This document shows positions 6,742 to 12,221 of a DNA stretch of 19,882 nt, one piece after another. Each line of letters opens with the position of its first letter. Position 1 is the stretch's first letter. The notes below the pieces were generated by a model that saw only the letters and a list, made by a program, of their open reading frames with translations, searched no databases and was not told the DNA's origin. Location: positions 1 through 19,882 of the forward strand of contig NZ_JBAFWZ010000040.1 of assembly GCF_036662795.1 (NCBI RefSeq). The letters run 5' to 3'. Position numbers and translations under genes: made by a program. The stretch is from Lysinibacillus_B sp036662795 (lineage in GTDB: Bacteria > Bacillota > Bacilli > Bacillales_A > Planococcaceae).

Positions 6742-7728
6742 CTATTCAAAGAAGTAATCAGCAATTGTTGTTAATGCTGTGTCGACGTTCGCAATCGATG
6801 TAACGCCAAAGGTACTGTAATCTAGCATATAAATTTTATCGTTTTTGTATGCTGACAGCTGTGTCCAAGCGCTATTTTTAGCAACCTCTTGCTTGAATTT
6901 ATCTTCATTTGCTCCGTGATCCCCCGAAGCTAAAACAAAAATCATATCTGGATCTGCAACAACAATTTCTTCTAAGTTGATGGGAGAATATGTAGATTCT
7001 GTTTTTAATACAGACTGTGCAATATTATCTGCTCCAAGTCGTTCTACTAAACTACCAAGATACGATTTTTCGTTCATGACCATAAATGAATCAGCCGTAC
7101 CAATTGCAAGCATGACAGATGGCAGTTCCTTTCCTTCTGCCATTTTTTCTAGCTCTTGTTCTTTTGCTACGATATGTTGTAGTACTTCATTCATTTTCTC
7201 TTCTTTACCAAAGTAAGTACCAAGCACCTTAAAGCTTAGTTTTAAATCCTCATAGGAATCTGTTGGCAAATAGGCTGTTTGTAAATCCATGCCGACTAGT
7301 GCTTTATCAAGTGAATCCTGTAATGAAGCGGCACCAATTATTAATTCGGTTTGTAAGCTTGAGATAACTTCTAAATCCGGTGCCATTGGTGAACCAATAC
7401 GAGAGATCGCATCAAAATCAGCTGGAATAGGATTTGTTGAAGTTGGGACGCCGACAGGTACAATGTCCAGCAGGTGTAGCATCTCTGTCAATGGAACAGA
7501 GGTTGTAACAACGTTGTTTGGCATCGTTTCTGGGAAAGAGGCTAATAGTTCTTGGAATTTTTTTTCGTCGACACCATCTTGAAATGCCGTAGTGTCGCTA
7601 TTTTTCTCTTTGTCTACTTGTTCCTGCGAATTTCCCTTCGAGGGGTCATCATTTTTAGCCGCTTCCTCTGTACAGCCAAAAAGCGCCAATGATAACGTTA
7701 AAAGACCGATACTTGCATATTTTTTCAT
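6742..7728 (-). CDS. IsdE-like heme-binding lipoprotein
   Basis: A substrate-binding lipoprotein (328 aa). The signal peptide MKKYASIGLLTLSLALFGC ends at lipid-modified C19, followed by a polar linker to about residue 57 and the binding domain. The segment VPLTEMLHLLDIVPVGVPT, then IGSPMAPDLEVISSL, resembles staphylococcal IsdE. The two axial heme ligands known in IsdE (a Met in the G-PM-PD motif and a His followed by Gly) have apparent counterparts at M115 and H271, which supports heme rather than siderophore as cargo. The ribosome site CGGAGGTT lies at the complement of 7735-7742. It is first in the operon, directly behind a Fur box and promoter. The assignment to heme is inference from residue alignment by eye and the downstream HutZ-like gene. 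Confidence 0.8.
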   Translation of the reverse strand: MKKYASIGLLTLSLALFGCTEEAAKNDDPSKGNSQEQVDKEKNSDTTAFQDGVDEKKFQELLASFPETMPNNVVTTSVPLTEMLHLLDIVPVGVPTSTNPIPADFDAISRIGSPMAPDLEVISSLQTELIIGAASLQDSLDKALVGMDLQTAYLPTDSYEDLKLSFKVLGTYFGKEEKMNEVLQHIVAKEQELEKMAEGKELPSVMLAIGTADSFMVMNEKSYLGSLVERLGADNIAQSVLKTESTYSPINLEEIVVADPDMIFVLASGDHGANEDKFKQEVAKNSAWTQLSAYKNDKIYMLDYSTFGVTSIANVDTALTTIADYFFE

Positions 7729-7748
7729 AAGAATAACCTCCGATTAAA

Positions 7749-7763
7749 TGATAATGATTTTCA
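7749..7763. promoter_or_regulatory. Fur box
   Basis: TGATAATGATTTTCA matches the Bacillus 7-1-7 Fur box TGATAATNATTATCA at all but one of the fixed positions. It lies 20 bp upstream of the IsdE-like start and just downstream of the candidate -10, so iron-loaded Fur would block the operon. Confidence 0.85.
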
Positions 7764-7772
7764 ATATCGATT

Positions 7773-7801
7773 ATGCTATCAGAGTTTATTGAGAATGACA
7801 A
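7773..7801 (-). promoter_or_regulatory. Candidate promoter of the heme uptake operon
   Basis: On the minus strand, TTGTCA (complement of 7796-7801) and TAGCAT (complement of 7773-7778) are 17 bp apart. The -10 is weak but preceded by TGA, an extended -10 arrangement. The Fur box begins about 10 bp downstream. Confidence 0.5.
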
Positions 7802-7933
7802 TACCTAATTGAGAATATTTTTGGAATAATGCTTATTTTTTCAAGAAAGAGTAGGTAGAGCAAATGTTGTTCTTTAGCTAGTCATGTCGAGGATCTGCTC
7901 TATAATATAATGGTGTAAAGGACGGTGTATAAC

Positions 7934-8467
7934 ATGAATGTAGCAGTTTATTGTGGTTCACAAATGGGGAAAACAGTAGTATACCAGGAAGCGGCAGCTC
8001 AGCTTGGAGAAGCACTTGCTAGGCATAGGCATGGCATAATATACGGAGGATCAAATGTCGGTCTAATGGGAAAGCTAGCTGATGCAGCCCTTCTTGCAGG
8101 GGGAAAGGTGATTGGTGTTATGCCAACGCATTTACAGCAGCGTGAGATTGCCCACAAGAGCCTTTCAGAAATTCATTTTGTGGAGTCAATGCATGTACGA
8201 AAAGCAAAGATGGTTGATTTAGCTCATGCATTTATTGCTCTACCAGGAGGCTGTGGCACATTAGATGAATACTTTGAGGTGTTTACATGGGCACAAATAG
8301 GCTTACATGAAAAGCCTGTCATTTTATATAATGTGAATGGCTTTTATGATGCACTTATTCTGCATTTTGAAAAAATGTTAGCAGAAGGTTTTATTCGAGA
8401 AGAGCAGCGAGTTTTATTACATATAGCCACATCGGCACAAGATATACTAGACATTTTGGCGGGATGA
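7934..8467 (+). CDS. LOG family protein (cytokinin riboside 5'-monophosphate phosphoribohydrolase type)
   Basis: A 177-residue protein of the LOG family, long mislabelled as lysine decarboxylase. Members cleave nucleoside 5'-monophosphates to base and ribose 5-phosphate. Visible motifs are the N-terminal VAVYCGS strand, YGGSNVGLMG (37-46), the R89-K90 pair in MHVRK, and the hallmark PGGCGTLDE (104-112) with catalytic E112. The ATG at 7934 is preferred over an in-frame GTG at 7925 because AAAGGACGG (7917-7925) would sit on top of the GTG. TATAAT (7901-7906) or the overlapping TATAAT at 7906-7911 could be the -10, without a clear -35. It stands alone; its physiological substrate in bacteria is not known from the sequence. 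Confidence 0.88.
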   Translation: MNVAVYCGSQMGKTVVYQEAAAQLGEALARHRHGIIYGGSNVGLMGKLADAALLAGGKVIGVMPTHLQQREIAHKSLSEIHFVESMHVRKAKMVDLAHAFIALPGGCGTLDEYFEVFTWAQIGLHEKPVILYNVNGFYDALILHFEKMLAEGFIREEQRVLLHIATSAQDILDILAG

Positions 8468-8484
8468 TTCTCGTCTTTTTTTTT
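8463..8484 (+). terminator. Weak intrinsic terminator after the LOG gene
   Basis: A short GATGA/TCGTC stem (8463-8467 and 8471-8475, one G-U pair) is followed by nine T residues. The stem overlaps the stop codon. Confidence 0.45.
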
Positions 8485-8494
8485 ATTCAATTAT

Positions 8495-8520
8495 CAACTT
8501 TTTCCCTACATCTCAGCGTC
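8495..8520 (+). promoter_or_regulatory. Candidate ECF-type promoter of sigV
   Basis: CAACTTTT near 8495 and CGTC at 8517-8520 resemble the AAC-type -35 and CGTC -10 of extracytoplasmic-function sigma promoters, which would give autoregulation. The gap from AAC to CGTC is 18 bp, about two more than usual for Bacillus ECF promoters, so this is tentative. Confidence 0.35.
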
Positions 8521-8563
8521 TAATTTATGTATACATTGAAAATGCCAAAAGGAGCCTTTGGAT

Positions 8564-9064
8564 ATGAGTGATTCACATGTGGAGCAATTATTTGTTTCAT
8601 TCATTCGAGCGAATAAGGAGCGCTTTTATTATCTTGCATATAGCTATACGAAAAATGAGCAGGATGCACTCGATGTGGTGCAGGATAGTATCCAAAAAGC
8701 GTTGCAATCGCTTCGTACATTAAAAAATGAAGATCAATTAAAAAGCTGGTTTTACAAAATTGTTGTGCGCACAGCAATTGATTTTTTAAGAAAACACAAG
8801 CGAACGCAAGTAATGGATGATCGGGACTTAGCAGAAATTACGCCGCAGCAAATTGATACGTACAACAATATTGATTTAGCCGATGCACTTGATACACTCC
8901 CAACAGCCTATCGTGAAGTAATTATTCTTCGCTATTTTGAGGATTTAAAAATTGAGGATGTTGCACATGTATTAGATATCAATCTTAGTACGGCTAAATC
9001 AAGACTCTATAAGTCGTTGAAACTGTTAAAAATTCAACTGCAGGATGAAGGAGAGACCGAATGA
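8564..9064 (+). CDS. sigV: ECF RNA polymerase sigma factor, SigV type
   Basis: An extracytoplasmic-function sigma-70 factor (166 aa). Region 2 covers roughly residues 15-80, with YSYTKNEQDALDVVQDSIQKA and the promoter-melting/-10 segment LKSWFYKIVVRTAIDFLR. Region 4 (about 108-160) has the helix-turn-helix DLKIEDVAHVLDINLSTAKSRLYKSLK. The ATG at 8564 has AAAAGGAG (8547-8554) at 9 bp; an in-frame TTG at 8558 is too close to that site. The stop overlaps the start of the next gene (ATGA), which encodes an RsiV-type anti-sigma factor, so the pair is assigned to SigV, the lysozyme-responsive sigma of B. subtilis. Subtype rests mainly on the partner. No target gene such as oatA follows it here. Confidence 0.85.
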   Translation: MSDSHVEQLFVSFIRANKERFYYLAYSYTKNEQDALDVVQDSIQKALQSLRTLKNEDQLKSWFYKIVVRTAIDFLRKHKRTQVMDDRDLAEITPQQIDTYNNIDLADALDTLPTAYREVIILRYFEDLKIEDVAHVLDINLSTAKSRLYKSLKLLKIQLQDEGETE

Positions 9065-9942
9065 TGGATGATCGTTTGAAAAAGCTAGAGAGGCAATATA
9101 AGGATGTACAGATTCCAAAAGAGCTCGACGCCGTTGTGGAAGCAAGCTTAAAAAAGGGGCGTAAAAAACGTGCACCGAAGTGGATGATGGGCTCTGTAGC
9201 CGCCGCTGCTTTATTTACAGCAAGCTTAAATATGAGTCCAGCGATGGCTCGAAATTTAGTAGAAGTTCCGGTACTAGGTAGTATTGTAGGAGTGTTAACC
9301 TTTGTGAATTATGAGCTAGAGCAGGATACGTATTCTGCGAACATTAAAGTGCCTGAAATTACGGGTGAATCAGCCGAAATTGCCGCTTTAAATGAAAAAT
9401 ATGCAGCAGAAGGTAAGGCTTTGTATGAACAGTTCACCGCTGATATGAAGGAAATGGAGCAAGAGGCGGGTGGTCACCTAGGTGTGGATAGTGGCTATAT
9501 CGTGAAGACCGATACGGAGCAACTTTTATCGATTGGTCGCTATGTTGTAGAAACAGTTGGTTCATCCTCTACTGTAATGAAGTACGATACGCTCGATAAG
9601 AAAAAAGAAATGGTTATTACTTTACCGAGCCTCTTTAAAAATGATAGCTATATCACGTTAATTAGCGAAAATATCGCTGAGCAAATGCGTCAACAAATGA
9701 AAGCAACGAACGGAGAAAAAATATACTGGGTGGGTGGTGCGGGCCTACCAGATGAGGATTTATTTGATCCATTTACAACGATTAAGGCAGATCAAAATTT
9801 CTATATTACATCCCAGGGTAAGCTCGCTATCGTATTCGATAAATACGAGGTTGCGCCTGGCTATATGGGTGTTGTGGAGTTTGAAATTCCTGCAGAGTTA
9901 CTAACAGATGTATTAGTTAGCAACGAATACATTCACGATTAA
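9061..9942 (+). CDS. rsiV: Anti-sigma-V factor RsiV
   Basis: A membrane anti-sigma factor (293 aa). The N-terminal cytoplasmic part LERQYKDVQIPKELDAVVEASL (about 9-30) matches the RsiV sigma-binding segment. A single membrane helix follows (about 42-57), then A-M-A at 61-63, which fits the signal-peptidase site 1 by which RsiV is cut after lysozyme binding. The extracellular part (about 100-290) is a DUF3298-type lysozyme-binding domain ending in EVAPGYMGVVEFEIP, nearly identical in motif to B. subtilis RsiV. Start codons ATG 9061 and ATG 9064 are adjacent; AAGGAGAG (9048-9055) serves either. It overlaps sigV by 4 bp. It should hold SigV inactive until lysozyme triggers cleavage. Confidence 0.88.
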   Translation: MMDDRLKKLERQYKDVQIPKELDAVVEASLKKGRKKRAPKWMMGSVAAAALFTASLNMSPAMARNLVEVPVLGSIVGVLTFVNYELEQDTYSANIKVPEITGESAEIAALNEKYAAEGKALYEQFTADMKEMEQEAGGHLGVDSGYIVKTDTEQLLSIGRYVVETVGSSSTVMKYDTLDKKKEMVITLPSLFKNDSYITLISENIAEQMRQQMKATNGEKIYWVGGAGLPDEDLFDPFTTIKADQNFYITSQGKLAIVFDKYEVAPGYMGVVEFEIPAELLTDVLVSNEYIHD

Positions 9943-9952
9943 TATGTAGAAG

Positions 9953-9995
9953 GCGCTCTGAAAATCGACGGAGATTTTCAGGCGCTTTCCCTTTT
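9953..9995 (+). terminator. Intrinsic terminator after rsiV
   Basis: CTGAAAATC (9958-9966) pairs with GATTTTCAG (9973-9981), extended after a one-base bulge by GCGC with GCGC (9953-9956, 9982-9985). TTTCCCTTTT follows. Confidence 0.75.
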
Positions 9996-9996
9996 C

Positions 9997-10374
9997 TCAT
10001 TGCAAAATAAGTGCAGCGATAATAAGTGGTAATGTAACAAGCATGAATACACCAAAGCTCCATAAAAGTTGCTTAGTGGTAGACATATTTTTAGGGCGAA
10101 TGCTTATTGAATCGTATAAGGCTGTAATCGCCTGCTGCTCCTTTTCGTATAGCATCGCTTGAAATTTCTCGTAATCCTCGATAAAGGATGAAGGATTCTT
10201 GTAATGAAAGCGAATGGCTCGAATCTCATCTGTCACATCCTTATCGTTATGCAAATAAATAATAGTCGGTGCCAATCCCCCCGTAGACTTGGCAATTACA
10301 TTAATATCAAATGTGGCCATTTTATACGTAGTTTTCCCAGCTTCATTTATTTCCTCACGAATTAAATGATTCAT
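9997..10374 (-). CDS. Small membrane protein of unknown function
   Basis: I do not recognise this 125-residue protein. It has a hydrophilic body with mixed strands and a helix-rich stretch (about 60-90, many Glu, Lys and Gln) and one C-terminal membrane segment (about 103-124, LLWSFGVFMLVTLPLIIAALIL), so it is probably tail-anchored with most of the protein in the cytoplasm. The ATG at 10374 is well supported by AAGGAGG (complement of 10384-10390) at 9 bp. It converges on rsiV with only 54 bp between the stop codons. In B. subtilis the sigV-rsiV pair is followed by oatA and yrhK; this gene is in opposite orientation and is neither, so a link to lysozyme response is not supported. Confidence 0.65.
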   Translation of the reverse strand: MNHLIREEINEAGKTTYKMATFDINVIAKSTGGLAPTIIYLHNDKDVTDEIRAIRFHYKNPSSFIEDYEKFQAMLYEKEQQAITALYDSISIRPKNMSTTKQLLWSFGVFMLVTLPLIIAALILQ

Positions 10375-10495
10375 AGGTCCAATCCTCCTTATCGTTCTAT
10401 CAAAAATTCAAAAAAGAAGTAATTTATAACCGAAATAACGACATTAACGAAAAATTATTAGGATTCCAACGGGAAATACTTTATTATTTTTATAA

Positions 10496-10519
10496 TTACA
10501 AATATTTAGCTATTTGTAA
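10496..10519. promoter_or_regulatory. Inverted repeat in the rraA-like leader (possible operator)
   Basis: A perfect 9-bp inverted repeat, TTACAAATA and TATTTGTAA, flanks six bases. It begins inside or just after a possible -10 (TATAAT, 10491-10496) and ends 15 bp before the ribosome site. It has no T-tract, so an operator is more likely than a terminator. Confidence 0.5.
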
Positions 10520-10545
10520 AAGATTATTAACTAGGGGATGAGGAA

Positions 10546-11169
10546 ATGGCAACAATAACAGTTGAGGAACGCTTTTTAGCTTTACCAACAACAGCAGTTT
10601 CAGATGCAACAGGGGGTCATACAAATGTTGCGGCATCGATTAAACCAATTGCTGATCATGTTAAAATTGCAGGACGTGCATTAACGGTTCGCCTTCCAGA
10701 TGGCGAAAATGGAGCTGTTCTTGAAGCAATTAGTGTTGCAAAAAAAGGGGATATTTTAGTTATTGATGCAAAGGGCAATACGAATCGCGCAGTAGCTGGT
10801 GATTTTGTTATGAGTCTAGCTCAAGGTGTCGGCGTACAGGGGTTTGTGGTAGACGGGGTAATCCGTGATTTAGCGGCCGCTCGTGATATCGACTTCCCGG
10901 TATTTTCTCTTGGCACAACAGTTGCAGCTGGCAATAAGCATGGCGGCGGTCTGGTTGGTGTACCAGTATCTGTTGGGGGTGTCGTGGTGAACACGGGAGA
11001 TATTATCGTCGGCGATATTGATGGGGTCATTGTTGTTCCGGCAGCCGATGCAGAAAAGATTGCAGAAGGTGCGGAGGCAAAAGTGGCAAAGGATGAAGCA
11101 CGCGAACAAGAAGCGCTAGCAAATGGGGAAGCATCAATCCGAGCCTATTTAGCAAAAGTAGTAAAATAA
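10546..11169 (+). CDS. RraA-like / 4-hydroxy-4-methyl-2-oxoglutarate aldolase family protein
   Basis: A 207-residue member of the RraA/HMG-aldolase fold. Members either cleave 4-hydroxy-4-methyl-2-oxoglutarate or related 4-carboxy-2-oxo acids, decarboxylate oxaloacetate, or (RraA proper, in Gram-negatives) bind RNase E. The metal and substrate motif GVQGFVVDGVIRD carries R107 and D108, and the phosphate/pyruvate-binding glycine region is at AVAGDFVMSLAQG (about 82-94), so the aldolase residues look intact. Firmicutes lack RNase E of the E. coli type, so an enzymatic role is more likely than RNase regulation. The ATG at 10546 follows GGGGATGAGG (10535-10544). It is monocistronic, with its own hairpin terminator. 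The physiological substrate is not shown by the neighbours. Confidence 0.85.
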   Translation: MATITVEERFLALPTTAVSDATGGHTNVAASIKPIADHVKIAGRALTVRLPDGENGAVLEAISVAKKGDILVIDAKGNTNRAVAGDFVMSLAQGVGVQGFVVDGVIRDLAAARDIDFPVFSLGTTVAAGNKHGGGLVGVPVSVGGVVVNTGDIIVGDIDGVIVVPAADAEKIAEGAEAKVAKDEAREQEALANGEASIRAYLAKVVK

Positions 11170-11184
11170 CATAGAGGAAAATGT

Positions 11185-11221
11185 AAACGCAGGAGGTTGA
11201 ATGACCATTCTTGCGTTTTTT
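11185..11221 (+). terminator. Intrinsic terminator after the rraA-like gene
   Basis: AAACGCAGGAG (11185-11195) pairs with TTCTTGCGTTT (11208-11218), with two G-U pairs and a 12-base loop, and the T-run continues to 11221. The loop side contains an AGGAGG and an ATG that would give only a 13-residue peptide. Confidence 0.75.
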
Positions 11222-11237
11222 ATGGACTCCAAAGGCT

Positions 11238-11446
11238 ACTAGCCGGATTTTTTAAAATACTAGCCGAAATTTCGAAAATACTAGCCACTTTTTTCAAAAT
11301 ACTAGCCACTTTTTTCAAAATACTAGCCAAAATTTTAAATTTACTAGCCAATGTGAAACGGAGCCAAAATATTACTAGCCTTTCAAAGTGAATACTAGCC
11401 AATTTTCCGATTCAATTAGCCATTCTTGTAACTATTACTACTAGCC
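11238..11446 (+). repeat. Array of TACTAGCC motifs with about 21-bp period
   Basis: ACTAGCC begins at 11238, 11259, 11280, 11301, 11322, 11343, 11374, 11394 and 11440, and a variant ATTAGCC at 11415. The steps are 21, 21, 21, 21, 21, 31, 20, 21 and 25 bp. All exact copies are preceded by T. The spacers are AT-rich, often a T-run followed by CAAAATA or AAAATA; two successive spacers (11308-11321 and 11287-11300) are identical, the others only similar. The array fills the gap between the rraA-like terminator and the yhgD promoter. No gene is supported in it. Confidence 0.9.
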
Positions 11447-11479
11447 ATTCTCCTTTTACAAAAAAATATTCTAATTTCG

Positions 11480-11507
11480 TTGCATAAAGCAAAAATAGGT
11501 GTATAAT
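11480..11507 (+). promoter_or_regulatory. Promoter of yhgD-like gene
   Basis: TTGCAT (11480-11485) and TATAAT (11502-11507) are 16 bp apart, with an exact -10. The inverted repeat described next starts at the base after the -10. Confidence 0.7.
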
Positions 11508-11540
11508 ATGACCAGGTGACCGGAAATGGAATCTGGTCAT
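11508..11540. promoter_or_regulatory. Putative YhgD operator 1 (autoregulatory)
   Basis: ATGACCAG (11508-11515) and CTGGTCAT (11533-11540) form a perfect inverted repeat. Inside it TGACC is repeated directly (11509-11513 and 11517-11521). It covers the expected transcription start, suiting autorepression. The left part, ATGACCAGGTGAC, is shared with the site before yhgE except for one base. Confidence 0.7.
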
Positions 11541-11558
11541 TCTACTGGAGGGTGAGGA

Positions 11559-12134
11559 ATGGATCGCAAACAGGAAATTTTACAGGCTGCTGCTAAGTCG
11601 TTTTCAATGTTTGGCTATAAGGCAACGACAATGGACCAGGTAGCAAAATTCGCGAATGTCGGTAAAGGGACGATTTATAATTTCTTTACGAATAAAGAAG
11701 AGCTGCTGCAGGAAGTTGTCATTTCCATGATTCGTGACATGAAGGTAGAGGCTGAACAAGCGATCGATACCGAAGCGAGCTTTATAAAAAATGCTCATAA
11801 TGGCTTAATGAAGATGCTTCAATTCCGAGAGCAGCATTTATTATTTGCTAAGCTAATTGAGGAAGAAAAGGCAATTCAAACACCAGCAGTAAAGCAAATG
11901 CTTATAAAAATCGAAGCGGAAATTATTACGTTTTTAGCAGATCGAATCCGGATAGGTATTGGGAAAAAGGAAATTCGACCTTGTAATCCAGAGCTTGTGG
12001 CTTATTTATTGCTAAAGTCGTACTTAGCAATGGTTGTCGACTGGCAGCTCACACATGAAGAAGCACTTCATGAGGATGAGATTTTAACGCTTTTTAAAGA
12101 AACGCTATTTAGAGGTTTAGCAACAACGTCGTAA
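11559..12134 (+). CDS. TetR/AcrR family regulator (YhgD-like)
   Basis: A TetR-type repressor (191 aa). The N-terminal DNA-binding domain (about 1-50) shows ILQAAAKSFSMFGYKATTMDQVAKFANVGKGTIYNFFTNKEELL, the usual helix-turn-helix ending in the YNFF-NKEEL segment; the remaining helical domain binds an unknown ligand. The ATG at 11559 follows GGAGG (11547-11551). The gene lies directly upstream of a YhgE homologue in the same direction, as yhgD does in B. subtilis, and matching inverted repeats stand before both genes. The inference is that it represses itself and yhgE. A terminator-like hairpin between the genes suggests separate transcripts. Confidence 0.87.
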   Translation: MDRKQEILQAAAKSFSMFGYKATTMDQVAKFANVGKGTIYNFFTNKEELLQEVVISMIRDMKVEAEQAIDTEASFIKNAHNGLMKMLQFREQHLLFAKLIEEEKAIQTPAVKQMLIKIEAEIITFLADRIRIGIGKKEIRPCNPELVAYLLLKSYLAMVVDWQLTHEEALHEDEILTLFKETLFRGLATTS

Positions 12135-12165
12135 AAATTTGTTTTCGCAGGAAAACGAATTTTTT
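12135..12165 (+). terminator. Intrinsic terminator between yhgD and yhgE
   Basis: AAATTTGTTTTC (12135-12146) and GAAAACGAATTT (12151-12162) form a 12-bp stem with one G-U pair and a GCAG loop, followed by T residues to 12165. Read-through would still reach yhgE; no clear separate yhgE promoter was found in the short gap. Confidence 0.75.
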
Positions 12166-12173
12166 ATGCATAA

Positions 12174-12202
12174 AAATGACCAGATGACATAAATGGTCAT
12201 TT
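12174..12202. promoter_or_regulatory. Putative YhgD operator 2 (yhgE leader)
   Basis: A perfect 9-bp inverted repeat, AAATGACCA (12174-12182) and TGGTCATTT (12194-12202), spans 29 bp. It ends 7 bp before the yhgE ribosome site. It shares ATGACCAG and TGAC with operator 1, plus AAATGG further in. Confidence 0.7.
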
Positions 12203-12221
12203 GGTTTTAGGAGAGGATATT

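Noticed and set aside
11201..11242. 13-codon mini-frame behind AGGAGG after the rraA-like gene
   Set aside because: It lies entirely in the hairpin loop and arm of a clear terminator, and spacing from AGGAGG to ATG is only 4 bp.
11197..11391. 64-codon frame through the TACTAGCC array (heptad-like FFKILAT repeats), with an antisense frame at 11220-11402
   Set aside because: The frames exist because 21 bp is seven codons. The plus frame starts with TTG within the rraA-like terminator loop, the ribosome-site-like AGGAGG abuts it with no spacing, and the array breaks triplet phase with a 31-bp step. No gene is supported.
11238..11446. CRISPR array
   Set aside because: The repeated unit is only 7-8 bp with 12-24 bp AT-rich, partly similar spacers, and no cas gene is present.
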